Part shown: one piece after another, positions 23,095 through 34,269 of the stretch
Layout of the letters: the number at the start of each line of letters is the position of its first letter
Numbering within the stretch: the first letter of the stretch is position 1
Source: Protonemura montana
Lineage: Eukaryota > Arthropoda > Insecta > Plecoptera > Nemouridae
DNA length: 64,000 nt
Assembly (NCBI GenBank): GCA_947568835.1
Contig: OX387610.1
Coordinates: 13,683,001 to 13,747,000 of the forward strand
Reading direction: 5' to 3'
Notes under the pieces: generated by a model
The model's input: the letters and a program-made list of their open reading frames with translations, nothing else
Databases searched by the model: none
What the model was told of the DNA's origin: nothing
Program-made: the position numbers and the translations under genes

Positions 23095-23405
23095 AAGCAT
23101 TCTTCTAAATGAAGTCACCGTCGTTTTGAGTGCTAAGAAATTTAATTTAATAATTTCTCGCAGATTACTCGCATTTGAGACTGGTTTACACTCAATTAAT
23201 CTTTATTAATGCTAACCTCAACGATTGATAAACATGTATCGCGATAATTTGAGTCGTTATTATTTAATTGTAGAGGTTTGTTAAAAAAAACGACGGAAAG
23301 CGCCATCGGGTGGCACCTACCGTTGCTACGTTTTACCGGCCTCGTTTGCTCAACTAAAAGCTTAACATTAAAGCTGTGACTCTCACTAAACCTATAAACT
23401 CAATG
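23095..23405 (-). mobile_element. Family A repeat, copy 4
   Basis: This is a near-complete minus-strand copy. GAAGTCACCGTCGTTTTGAG, TTTCTCGCAGATTACTCGCA, TTATTAATGCTAACCTCAAC, a GATTGATAAACATGTATCG block, GCCATCGGGTGGCACCTACC and CCGGCCTCGTTTGCTCAAC occur in order. It is the best uninterrupted reference for the middle of the element. Confidence 0.8.
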
Positions 23406-23739
23406 CTGACACTCCACTAACGTTAAATTGATCTACAACCGATTTTCTGTTCTTTCTCTAACAAGAACATCAATATTTTCTAACTGAAATTTTGCTACAT
23501 GCTTCACAGAAACCCATGTCGTTCTCCCCCGAAACTAGCCTGGCATTATTTAAGCTCCAGCCCTCTCAGAATCCACGCAAGTTACAGCGGCAAATCTGCT
23601 CCCATATCAGCAAGTTCCATTTACTTGTTCCCCTATGGTTTATAGGCACTCGTTAATATATCCCGTCCTTCTCACTCTTTCGTCCCATGATTTAACACGT
23701 CATTCGCGGGGCCTGTATCTTTCCCTTTTACCGCGCGCC

Positions 23740-23792
23740 TTTTCGTGTGTGTGCGTGTGGGTGCGTGTGGGTGCGTGTGAGTGTGTGTGATA
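23740..23792 (+). repeat. GT-rich simple repeat
   Basis: A run of GTGTGTGCGTGTGGGTGCG-type sequence. Confidence 0.8.
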
Positions 23793-24037
23793 AAATAGGG
23801 CAAAAACAAGTCTTAATGTTGCAGGCGAGGCTAAGAATGGGCCTCATTTTATGTTAGCTCATTTTGAGGAATTCTAAGCCTATTGTTTTGAGATATCTGC
23901 TGGAATTCAGGCATGTTTTGATATCTTTGAAAATTAGGAAATAGCATAAGAACAAATGAATGGCACTGTTAAAGTTCAAAATAAATGAAACTTTGAATTC
24001 ATTTATCTTGCTCGATGACGTCATGCTCTCCACTGGG

Positions 24038-24192
24038 TTTGCACCAGCTCCGAGCGAGAGCGTTCCCAACCGAACACGTGATCACTAGCTGTCAGTGCAT
24101 TTATTTGTTTTAAAATAGCACTATCGAAATTCTCCAAACAAGAAAAATGAACCGGGAGTGACCCGAGAGCGAGCAACTCTGCCAGTAAAACA
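24038..24192 (+). repeat. Shared leader upstream of 43-bp array 1
   Basis: This ~150-bp block (GAGCGTTCCCAACCGAACAC, GTGATCACTAGC, CAGTGCATTTATTTGTTTT, GGGAGTGACCCGAGAGCGAG) is homologous to the block just before array 2 at 26.1 kb. It contains GAACACGTGATCAC, close to the repeat-unit motif GAACACGTGAAAGT. The leader could be where the unit arose, and leader plus array may be one mobile unit. Confidence 0.75.
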
Positions 24193-25180
24193 ATTGAAAG
24201 TTGCACTGGGGTAGAGTCACATGCCCAGTCGTACACGTGAAAGTTGCACTGGGCAGAGTCACATGCCCAGTCGAACACGTGAAAGTTGCACTGGGACAGA
24301 GTCACATGCCCAGTTGAACACGTGAAAGTTGCACTGGGACAGAGCCACATGCCCAGTCGAACACGTGAAAGTTGCACTGGGACAGAGTCACATGCCCAGT
24401 CGTACACGTGAAAGTTGCACTGGGACAGAGTCACATGCCCAGTCGAACACGTGAAAGTTGCACTGGGACAGAGTCACATGCCCAGTCGAACACTTGAAAG
24501 TTGCACTGGGACAGAGTCACATGTCCAGTCGAGCACGTGAAAGTTGCACTGGGACAGAGTCACATACCCAGTCGTACACGTGAAAGTTGCACTGGGACAG
24601 AGTCACATGCCCAGTCGAACACGTGAAAGTTGCACTGGGACAGAGTCACATGCCCAGTCGAACACGTGAAAGTTGCACTGGGACAGAGTCACATGCCCAG
24701 TCGAACACATGAAAGTTGCACTGGGACAGAGTCACATGCCCAGTCGAACACGTGAAAGTTTCACTGGGACTGAGTCACATGCCCAGTCGAACACATGAAA
24801 GTTGCACTGGGACAGAGTCACATGCCCAGTCGAACACGTGAAAGTTGCACTGGGACAGAGCCACATGCCCAGTCGAACACTTGAAAGTTGCACTGGGACA
24901 GAGTCACATGTCCAGTCGAGCACGTGAAAGTTGCACTGGGACAGAGTCACATACCCAGTCGAACACGTGAAAGTTGCACTGGGACAGAGTCACATGCCCA
25001 GTCGAACACGTGAAAGTTGCACTGGGACAAAGTCACATGCCCAGTCGAACACGTGAAAGTTGCACTGGGACAGAGTCACATGTCCAGTCGAACACGTGAA
25101 AGTTGCACTGGGACAGAGTCACATGCCCAGACGAACAAGTGAAAGTTGCACTGGGACAGAGTCACATGCCCAGTCGAATA
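24193..25180 (+). repeat. 43-bp minisatellite array 1, about 23 units
   Basis: Each unit reads GTGAAAGTTGCACTGGGACA, then GAGTCACATGCCCAGTCGAACAC. Unit junctions create a CACGTG E-box. ACTGGG and CCCAGT in each unit can pair across 13 bases as a small hairpin. A distinctive pair of units (CACTTG junction, then TCACATGTCCAGTCGAGC and CACATACCCAG) recurs 387 bp apart (24491 and 24878), exactly nine units, showing block duplication. The open frames here arise from repetition. Confidence 0.95.
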
Positions 25181-26071
25181 GCTGGATACAATCTTGCACA
25201 CGATATTTTTGTAAAATAATCAAGCAGGTTGAACGCAACCGAATAATTAAGAGTAAATTCAATTGATTTCGTTGAACTGTCACGGCAGTAATCGAGATTT
25301 ATCTCATTCAAGTTTCACCTCTGGCAATGACAGGGCACTTACAGTGCAATCAAATCTCACGATCAAGATATTCATGCACCAATCAGCAGAAAAAAAAGAA
25401 GAATTTTCAACATTCACTAATTACGATAAGTTCATGAAATAAATTAAAACTTCTTGACAGTCGTAAAATCTTCTGAATTTAATTAATCTGTTCCGCGCGT
25501 TTTTTTCCCAAGCTGAAATTAGTTTTTCGAAATTATGGTTTTATTATGGAAATTTTCTTCTTAAACTCTCAAGCACACACAAAAAAAATGTCACCCATAT
25601 TAAAGATCTCGACTTCTTTGTTTTAAGCGTGCTAGTCGTGCCCATTCATTTTTTAACTCCCTCGCCCGAATCTCTTATTTTTGTCATCCCTAAGAGTTAA
25701 TTAAAAATGTTTGCGGCTTTTGTGAGAACACCAGCTGGCACGCTTTGCAAATATTCGACGCTCGCGCGACGCCGGATCATCGGGCAGGCGTCGGCTGGCG
25801 ACGCCGGCGTCCAAGCGTGCACCGCGACGTGGCAAACAAAATCAAATTAAAACGCCGGTCAACGTTCATGGAGATTCTGTGCAGGAGAAGCGCATGGCTT
25901 TGCGCGAGTTAGCACCTCATTGTTTTCGCTGAAGCATGAAGCGCTGGTGATGGTGAGCATAGACAACGATTGAAAATAAAACAGAAACTAAACTTCCCAT
26001 TACTGGCTATCTAATAGCGTATTCGACCGGTATTCTGCAGCAGGTCGGGTTTAAACATACTCAATAACGCA
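25181..26071. other. Non-coding spacer between arrays 1 and 2
   Basis: AT-rich sequence with a CpG-rich patch at about 25735-25860 (GCGCGACGCCGGATCATCGG, GGCGTCGGCTGGCGACGCCG). No gene or repeat is recognised. The patch could be regulatory; this rests on composition alone. Confidence 0.45.
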
Positions 26072-26223
26072 GATTAGCACCTGCTTCGAGCGGGAGCGCT
26101 CCCAACCGAACACGTGATCACTACCCGACAGTGCATTTAATTGTTTTCCAATTTCACCATAAAAATTCTTGGAGCAAGAAAAGTGCACCGGGAGTGATCC
26201 GAGAGCGAGCAGCTCTGCCAATT
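26072..26223 (+). repeat. Shared leader upstream of 43-bp array 2
   Basis: Homologous to 24038-24192: GAGCGCTCCCAACCGAACAC, GTGATCACTACC, CAGTGCATTTAATTGTTTT, GGGAGTGATCCGAGAGCGAG. The divergence suggests an old duplication or independent insertion of the same unit. Confidence 0.75.
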
Positions 26224-26702
26224 CACGTGAAAGTTGCACTGAGACAGAGTCACATGCCCAGTCAAACACGTGAAAGTTGCACTGGGGCAGAGTCACATGC
26301 CCAGTTGAACACGTGAAAGTTGCACTGGGACAGAGTCACATGCCCAGTTGAACACGTGAAAGTTGCACTGGGACAGAGTCACATGCCCAGTTGAACACGT
26401 GAAAGTTGCACTGGGACAGAGTCACATGCCCAGTTAAACACGTGAAAGTTGAACTGGGACAGAGTCACATGCCCAGTTGAACACGTGAAAGTTGCACTGG
26501 GACAGAGTCACATGCCCAGTTAAACACGTGAAAGTTGAACTGGGACAGAGTCACATGCCCAGTCGAACACGTGAAAGTTGAACTGGGACAGAGTCACATG
26601 CCCAGTCGAACACGTGAAAGTTGCACTGGGACAGAGTCACATGCTCAGTCGAACACGTGAAAGTTGCACTGGGACAGAGTCACATGCCCAGTCGAACACG
26701 CA
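26224..26702 (+). repeat. 43-bp minisatellite array 2, about 11 units
   Basis: Same unit as array 1, with local variants (GTTGAACTGGG; CCCAGTTGAAC and CCCAGTTAAAC). It ends at CGAACACGCAGACCACTCC; array 3 ends in the similar CGAAAACGCAGATG, which may mark the 3' boundary of the mobile unit. Confidence 0.95.
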
Positions 26703-28581
26703 GACCACTCCTAGTGCACACCCGGGTAGACAGTTGAATAAAGTCTTTCATTGGATTTCATTTTTCTATTCGATAGCTCTGAAAAAATGTGCTTTCTAGT
26801 GTTTGTGATGATATTACTGGTCCATTACAAAACTCATTATTACAATTAATATTACAAAATAATTGTACAAAACATTGTTGCACGGGCTTTTGGATTACTA
26901 TATTAAATTTTATATGATATTAAATTTGCATATGCTGGTATTTTATTATTAGAATAACTTTTAGCAAAATAATTTAATTTAGTTCTTGGGAAATATTCCT
27001 TGTATCCGCTATGGTTTTGATGGATACGCTTATGTTGAACCGTTGAGTAAAAAGGGCATTTGAAAATATTTCTGTTCTGTTGCCATAAAATTTATGTAGG
27101 TATGGTTATACAAGGGTAATTTTAATATCAAATATTGTTATTTTAATAAAGGTTATAAAAATTGCTATTTCTGAAAGATTGTTGAATAAATAATAAGTGA
27201 AATAGCATGGGACACATTCTAAAGTACACTCACTACATTGGTGCCATGTGAGTGGGGTTTTTAACCCCAATGTCCTTAACGTGCAGAAATTCGTGCAAGT
27301 GCATGGCGTACAACTATTCTTAAAATGGCCAACGATGACTTTTTAAAATAAAATATTGTTTTTTTTATAACAATTATATTAGTAATAACCTCACTGGTGA
27401 CAGCAACGACCTTTTTTAAAACGAAAATTTAGATCAAAACTTTTTTCTATATGTTTTTCACACCATTATTGATGGAAAAACATGTTCAAAGCATGTTAAT
27501 GTTAGTATTTGCCGTTATCTGGTCGGATGTTTAATGTTTACAACATTTGAATCATTTAGTATATTTGAATTTTGATCCTATTGTTATTTATAGTAACAAA
27601 AAATACAATTTTTTTTTTTTTTTCTTAAAATAATTGCAACATTTTTTTCTATACCATTACAATTGGTGTCAGATGTGGGATTTGCAAGCTTGCTAGCGTT
27701 TAGTCCATAAATTGCTTGCTATTCGTGAACAAAAACACTAGAGTATTGATACTGATGTCCATAATCTAAAACAACACAACGTGCCATCCATAAGTCCCGA
27801 AACTATGTCAACCCATATTGGTACCACCATACAATACGACAAAACAAACAATACTAATTTATCGTCAGCAAAAAAAACACATACAAAACAAAACCATTCA
27901 GTCAATAATTCAATCAGCTCGTGCCTAATACAAAATGCAAATAACCGCTCACTGGTGCCAATTAAAACTGATAGCCAGATGATTGTAAATCATTCGAATT
28001 TATGGAGCTTGATTTAGGCCAACAGCGAGCTGTGTAAGCTTGATGCATCGCCCACTACGCGGCGCTACCGGACAATATGTGCGATCTCATCGCATCACCC
28101 GCCATTGTCAGCCAACAATGGCCCTTTGTAGACCTTCTAGCACTCTCTGGTCGAGCACATCCTGGGAAACTGTGTGAGAAAATTCACCCTTCCCGTTTCC
28201 TTTTGCGGTAGATTCAGTGTATACACCGTGCGGTCCTATAGTGAGCGTTGTGTTGCATCGCGGACAGATGGAAAAGATTACTGGGGCTGCGCTGTTAAGA
28301 GTGATTTGTTAACTGTTGGTTAACCACATGACCAAAAAGAGGGAATACAATGAAGTTGATTTATTTTTGAACTACTAGGTACTGCGAGTTGAGACTTGTT
28401 TTATTGTTGAATTGGTTCATTTGAAAACCACGTTCTTGAAACATAAAAGACAACTAAACTTATTAATTATTATTTTATTCAAAATATGACGAGTCATTTT
28501 TTTATCTTTATAGATAACGATAAATATAAAGTGTCTGGTTTCTGATTATGTAAATGTTTCCGATTAAAGGGGATGATATGG
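26703..28581. other. Non-coding stretch, nothing identified
   Basis: AT-rich with long T runs. A GC-richer patch lies at about 28040-28200 (CCCACTACGCGGCGCTACCG, CGCCATTGTCAGCCAACAAT) without a supported exon. Confidence 0.45.
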
Positions 28582-28594
28582 TCAACCTTATTTC
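28582..28594 (+). repeat. Left 13-bp target-site duplication of SINE copy 5
   Basis: TCAACCTTATTTC lies directly before the SINE 5' end and is repeated exactly after the tail at 29162-29174. Confidence 0.85.
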
Positions 28595-29161
28595 GGAACG
28601 GTTTGTCGTGTTGGAAACGCTAGTTCTCAAGAGATCACCGAAGTTAAGCAACACTGCGCTGAGTCAGTGATTAGATGGGTGACCATCATACACATGACCA
28701 GTTCTGTTCGGAAGAGAGGTTGAAGGGATGAAAGTTAAGCAACACTGCGCTGGGTCAGGTATTGGATGGGTGATCATCATACACATGACCAGTTCTGTAC
28801 GGAAGAGAGGTTGAAGGGATGAAAGTTAAGCAACACTGCGCTGGGTCCGGTATTGGATGGGTGATCATCATATACATGACCAGTTCTGTACGGGAAAGAG
28901 GTTGAAGGGATGAAAGTTAGTTCAGCAACTTCACTCGCCTTGCTTATCAACCTCTCAACAGCATGGATTTGTGGAGGAATCCTGTTGTTCGCGTTGTACC
29001 GTCCTTCGGAAAGGACGTTAAGTCGGTGGTCCCCTTGGTCTTCCATAAGAGTAGGCTACGTGCTGGCACCGAGTTTCCCCATCGTCCACTCATTCACCGA
29101 CGCTATTAGACCAGTGCCACATGGCCCGTTGTCAAAACAGTGCGTCGTTAAACACCACAAA
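28595..29161 (+). mobile_element. 5S-derived SINE, copy 5, complete, three head units
   Basis: This is the cleanest full copy because a 13-bp direct repeat fixes both ends. It starts GGAACGGTTTGTCGTGTTGG with the 5S-like head, then three 91-bp units (starting near 28636, 28734 and 28825). The body runs from about 28915, and the tail GTGCGTCGTTAAACACCACA closes it. The 13-bp duplication is what LINE-driven target-primed retroposition leaves. The body contains CGTTAAGTCGGTGGTCCCC, like the conserved central domain of several invertebrate SINEs (an impression, not an alignment). Confidence 0.93.
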
Positions 29162-29174
29162 TCAACCTTATTTC
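29162..29174 (+). repeat. Right 13-bp target-site duplication of SINE copy 5
   Basis: Exact repeat of TCAACCTTATTTC from 28582-28594. Confidence 0.85.
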
Positions 29175-30039
29175 CTTTGCACTGGAAGAAAGTTACAGAA
29201 TCGCACCTCTGTGCAAGACAGATTGCCTACCACGCAAGTAAAATAAAAGAAAGGACAATAATAAAACCGGTGACAGTAAAAGAATCAAGTTTTCTTACAT
29301 AATATATTCGAGTCATAAATCTTATTTTCGTTTTCGCCGAAATCGTAAAACGCAAAGATCACTTCACAATCAAAAACTAAAATTCCTCTTGATTTCTTTC
29401 TCGTAAATCACATCGACCGACCAAAAGAAATGCCAATATAATTTCTATTAGATGATTCTCACCCGCCATAAAAAATCCTGGGATTCACTTATCTCCCATT
29501 TTTATTCGAGTACAATAGCAAAACGCAGCTAGAAAGCTTTCTACGTCCAGCCTAAAGCAGAGAAAGAAAAAGCGCCGTGACCACAACAATGCTCGCGAAA
29601 CCGCAGGGCGGATTCTTTTGAAAAGAAAATCCAGGGTAACTTCGGAAATCGTTGGCGTCGGGGGCATAGTATACCATCATAGCTTGAAGTTGGTGTGAGT
29701 TGACAAAAACCAACATCGGACGTATAAAAGTGGGAAATATATATTTTATAAAGAATGGAGTGCGGCATTTTGATTTACGCTGCGTGGTGCGGGATCAACT
29801 CGCGGGCAATCTCTGTGCGAACTGGATCTGAGGGATGATAGTGATATTAAAAGGTGGGAAAATTCGCTTGGAGAGAAAATGAATGATTATTACATGTGTT
29901 TGTTGATAAAGTTGAATTAGAGTCTCTTTATAGCTACTATAGGGGGTATGATTTAGGGTAATCATAGAGTTCTTTTCTGCTTTTCTGCTTTTCTCATTTC
30001 TCAACAATAATTATAATCTTTGGCGAAGATGTAATGGAG
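29175..30039. other. Non-coding stretch, nothing identified
   Basis: Short open frames only. No splice-bounded exon or known repeat was found. Confidence 0.45.
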
Positions 30040-30220
30040 CTGACAAAAACTATTTAAAATAGGTTTTAAATTCTAAGTGAAGAACAACTAAATTATTCTA
30101 GACTTCCCAAAGAAATTTAGTTGTTCTTCGCTAAGCATTTAAAGCCCAGTTTAAATAGGTTTCATCAAAACTAGTGCCAAGGGCAGATGAAGTAGACACG
30201 AGTCTAAAAACTGGGGCAAT
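30040..30220 (+). mobile_element. Family B fold-back element, compact diverged copy
   Basis: ACAAAAACTATTTAAAATAGG and TCTAAGTGAAGAACAACTAA are mirrored by TTAGTTGTTCTTCGCTAAGC and AGTTTAAATAGGTTTCATC. The end AGTAGACACGAGTCTAAAAA follows. It is a diverged hairpin-forming copy. Confidence 0.75.
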
Positions 30221-31189
30221 GTAATGGATATGTTTTATTATCTAGCTCTAGAGAATTATTGCCAATTTAATTTGACTATTTACGGTGAAACCTGTAAAGA
30301 ATTAGAAGATTTGCACGATAGAATATTGGTCGTTTGGAGAAACGAGTTTGGCATTATTGCAATTTAACTGATTTATGATTAAGAGAGCCAAGAATTAAAA
30401 AAGTCAAGACTATCGAGCTATTTTAAAGTTAGTTGCAGTTTAAAATAAAGCAAACAGGTCACAACCTCATACAGTTTGGAGGTAAATTTAGGTCAAAACC
30501 GTTAAAAATCTACAAACACAAGTTGTGTGTTTGGCTGATCATAATTTTAATTACAGAGTTAAACATAAGTTCAGCTTCTTGGATCCAGCCCCCTGATGGA
30601 TATGGAACACTGCACATTTTTAATGTGATGAAAATCCCCTTCAAGAGAGTACAAAAAAAAAAGGTCCCACCAAGAAAGAAAAGGAGGCAGACAGGAAATT
30701 TTTTCCTTGAGGTTAGGTCTGACCAAAGCGATGTCTGTCTCCACCAGAACACTTATATGTGTGGATCAGGAAAGCGTGAAACCCTAACCAACGACAGCAG
30801 ACGCTTCCCCTCCACCCCTCCCTCCACTACTAACACCAGTCCAAGGACAGACCCTTGTTCTGTTTAGGTGGAAGGGTTTGCAACGGATTGTTAAACGCCT
30901 GAACAAATATCGCAGGGTGCTTGGCTTTCCGGGGGCTTACAGGAAACTGGGACTGAAAACAAATTGGTCCAACAAAAAGGTGTACGATTTTGGTATTTAC
31001 AGTTTAGAAAATTTCAAAAAAAAGAACTGTTATTTTTTTTTACTGTGATTCTGAATACCTGAATACTGTAATCATATTCAAACAGAAATATAATTCAATT
31101 CTGATACACTTTTTAAGTTACACGAGTCAATGTTCATCGTTTGGTTTGTGTATGTAGAGACGGTGACTCGTATTCAAACAATATTATCA
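30221..31189. other. Non-coding stretch, nothing identified
   Basis: An open frame at 30433-30867 has no start context, splice sites or recognisable domain, so I do not call it. The rest is AT-rich. Confidence 0.4.
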
Positions 31190-31565
31190 TTGAGTTTATT
31201 TGTAGAGTAAGATGACCAGCGTTAATGTTAAACGTTCTGTTGATCAAACGAGGCCGGCAACACGTGGTAACGGAAGATGAATATAGATGGCGCTTGCTGT
31301 CATTCTTTTAAACAAACCTAGCTACAATTGAAAATGTGCGGCTCAAACTATCGGTACATGTCCATCGATGCCAAAATAAAGATTAATTGAGTGTAAACCA
31401 ATCTCAATTGTGATTTATCGGCAAGAAATACAGAAATTATATTTCTTAAAACACGAAACGACGGTGTCTCCATCAAGTAGCATCTTCCATGTTTGGTTGG
31501 TAAAGCAGTAATTAGGCAGCCAATTTTTGCGAAGGGAGTTCAACATTAGCGCTGTGGTAGTAAGG
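31190..31565 (+). mobile_element. Family A repeat, copy 5
   Basis: Full-length plus-strand copy: GAGTTTATTTGTAGAG, CAGCGTTAATGTTAAACGTT, AAACGAGGCCGGCAACACGT, GATTAATTGAGTGTAAACC, GAAACGACGGTGTCTCCATC and CATTAGCGCTGTGGTAG. Confidence 0.8.
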
Positions 31566-32409
31566 TATTTTAGACAAGTATTTAATTAAGCATTTTTTAT
31601 ACCTGGATACAAAATAAACGTTTGGCACTTTAAAGTTTTTGTTAGCAGTGATTTCTTGAGTAATTTTATCTTTTCCTAACTTTCAGTTCAATCCAATAAT
31701 ACATTGCGAGTGTGTTTTTAAGATGAAGCAAGAATGTTAGATGCAACATGTTAGATCCTCTAAATACCGTTGAAATTCACCAAAATAAAAAAACACTTAT
31801 TCACCAAGTGTGTTTCAAAACCGATAGGTTACGAACAAAACATCAACGGAGATATTTAAAAGATTTAAAATACTTTACAAAACTAGTGAAAACCCCTTCT
31901 TGTGCAGACCAATTAGGCTGTAAGTCAATGCTTTTGAATCTTTCAGCCAGAACTTCAACGCTCAAGAAAAAGAAACCATCAACAGAAAATCTCACATGCT
32001 ATCACCCAGTTTCATCAGTTTCCTTTTCATCTTTATTCGTCGCGTCATTACACTCCATTTCGTAAAGGCGTGACATAGTATTTCATGATACAACCGAGCT
32101 CATAAACTAATGACATAATCACTCAGGGAACTGAGAGAGGAAAGAAGATACCGCCGAGGTAAACATTAGAGTGGCAAGAGGTCAAAGTATCAGCTCGACC
32201 AAACAACCAAGAGTCACCTGGCGAAGAACAAAAGGAAGCTGGAAAGATGGAGATAATAAAAAGACAACAAAGAGGATGGCGTCGATGACATGTCTGGTAA
32301 ACACAATAACATGTTGTTGTGTTATTTTGTTGAAAGCAAGGGTGAATTGGGGGCTGAGGTAGGTGCATTACTTGCGTCATTGGGCTGATAAAGGTTTAGT
32401 AAAAGTCTT

Positions 32410-32670
32410 AGTGCTAATGTTGACGGTCTTTACCGAAAAATAACGACACAATTTTCTGTTTGCCAACAGATGGTCTATCATTTTGATTTTTAAGACGTTG
32501 AATTTTTTTATTTCTCACAGATTACTTGCATATGAGACTGGTTTAAGTTCAATTAATCTTTACTACTAGAACAATTGTTTAAAATTTTCATATGTTTGGT
32601 TAGTAATCATTTAATAGTTGAAGTTTGTTAAATAAAAGATGGCAGTCAGCGCCATTGGATGGCTACAAAC
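32410..32670 (-). mobile_element. Family A repeat, copy 6, diverged
   Basis: Minus-strand copy with ATTTCTCACAGATTACTTGC, GAGACTGGTTTAAGTTCAAT, GTTGAAGTTTGTTAAATAAA and GCGCCATTGGATGGC. It lacks the 5' end and is more diverged than the others. Confidence 0.65.
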
Positions 32671-32699
32671 ATAGTAACTAGTATTGAGATGAAATCTTA

Positions 32700-32970
32700 T
32701 TAAAACTACAAACGCTTGCAATGCGCGAGGTATGTTATTATTATGAACACTATACACGTCTCAGAAATTGATGCCCAAACGGGGACACACGAACCCCGAT
32801 CTCCACCTGTCGCGGGTGTTGCTCTAACCAATTGAGCTACTTGGGACACTGGGTTTGTGAGAGGAGTTAAGTGTATTTGATGAGAATGACAGATCTCCAA
32901 TGATATTCAAGCGACAGGTGGAGATCGGGATTCAAGTCCGCGTTTGGGCATGCATTTTTGAAACGGTTAT
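32700..32970 (-). mobile_element. tRNA-derived SINE, inverted dimer, copy 2
   Basis: The minus-strand unit (about 32770-32852) folds as a full cloverleaf. The acceptor is GTCCCAA/TTTGGGC, the D arm GCTCAATTGGTTAGAGC, the anticodon arm CACCCGCGACAGGTG, and the T arm is centred on GGTTCG. The anticodon loop CGCGACA lacks the usual U33, so it is not a working tRNA. A partial inverted second unit (32905-32962) follows a spacer with GATGAGAATGACAGATCTCC, the same spacer (inverted) as at 15.8 kb. The tail GCGCATTGCAAGCGTTTG is at the low-coordinate end. Confidence 0.8.
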
Positions 32971-33587
32971 AGTGTTCATGATAATAAAATAATTACTACG
33001 GTCTTGCTCGTTTGCTCGACAGAACGTTTCAAATTAATCACTACAAACTGAAACCCAATGCTTTATAGCAAATTGGTATTGTCTAGACAAAAATAATTTC
33101 CCCTTCAAAAGTATGAGAAGTACACATCTAATCGAAAGCCATTTGAAATCAATTTGCAATTAAACGACGCACAACGATCATCTACACTAGCGCTGGTACA
33201 GTGTTCTATTCTCGTATACTATTTTTATCGCTTTTAATGTAAATTTCCGTTCGCTCGTTGTCGCCGGTGCTTTTCCATTGGTGCAATCAATTTCACTCAA
33301 TTTTCTCGCCCTACATACAGCGAGACAACGCGGCGCTCGTAAAATGGCAATTAAAATTTAATTACCGCCAATGCAATCAAAGAGACGTCCACTTGTTTGA
33401 TCCAGGGGACGTGTACAAGTAGGTAGGGACGTGATATTTGCAAAGTGCACCTTCAATTACAAAGGGCGGTACTTACAGCCTAGGGCTTCTCTAGGGTGTT
33501 TGAAAAACACGTTGACAAGACGTATGGTACTTTAGTTTTATTTAAATAGTAGTGCATTTTGTTGTGTATCATAGAAAAGACAAAACG
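32971..33587. other. Non-coding stretch with possible conserved patch
   Basis: About 33230-33430 has higher complexity and CpG content, with GGCAATTAAAATTTAATTAC and GGTGCAATCAATTTCACTC. Several homeodomain-type ATTA cores are present. It could be an enhancer or other conserved non-coding DNA; no exon is supported. Confidence 0.4.
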
Positions 33588-34095
33588 GGAACGGTTTGTC
33601 GTGTTGGAAACACCGGTGCTAGTGAGATCACAGAAGTTAAGCAAAACTGCACTGAGTCAGGTATTGGATGTGTGACCATCATACACATGACCAGTTCTGT
33701 TCGGGAGAGAGGTTGGAGGTATGAAAGTTAAGCAACACTGCGCTGAGTCAGGTATTGGATGGGTGGCCATCATACACATGACCAGTTCTGTTCGGGAGAG
33801 AGGTTGGAGGGATGATAGTTAGTACAGCAACTTCACTCGCCTTGCTTATCAACCTCTCGATAGCATGGATTTGTAGAGGAATCCTGTTGTTCTCGTTGTA
33901 CCGTCCTTCGGAAGGAACGTGAAGCTGGTGGTCCCCTTGGTGCTTTTCGACAGGAGTAGGCTAAATGCCGGCACTGGATTTCCCCTCCTCCCTTCTAGGC
34001 TAGGTTAGGTTCATCATCATCCACTCATTCACCGACGCCATTAGACCAGTGCCGCATGGCCAGTTGTAAAAACAATGCGTCGTTAAACACCACAA
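33588..34095 (+). mobile_element. 5S-derived SINE, copy 6, two head units
   Basis: Begins GGGAACGGTTTGTCGTGTTG with the 5S-like head, has two 91-bp units (near 33635 and 33726), the full body from about 33817, and the tail CGTCGTTAAACACCACAAAC. No clear target-site duplication was seen. Confidence 0.9.
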
Positions 34096-34269
34096 ACCAA
34101 GAAATCAACGACTCGAAGAACACATGTTCATTGCTCAACTGCAACATGCATTTTGAACTGAAATAGTTTTTATTTACTGAAATTCTTGTAAGTAACAAAA
34201 TTTTATGGATACTGAAGATTATAAATTAAAAGATATGTCTGAAAAAAGAAGAATAATGCGATTGAGCTG

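Noticed and set aside
24021..24950. Minus-strand frames in the 43-bp arrays
   Set aside because: Repetition artefacts. The 43-bp unit shifts frame at each copy.
24193..25180. CRISPR-like array
   Set aside because: Head-to-tail units without unique spacers in a eukaryotic context; it is a minisatellite.
32770..32852. Genuine tRNA gene
   Set aside because: It folds as a cloverleaf but lacks U33, has mismatches in the acceptor, recurs as part of a SINE, and is embedded in an inverted dimer.
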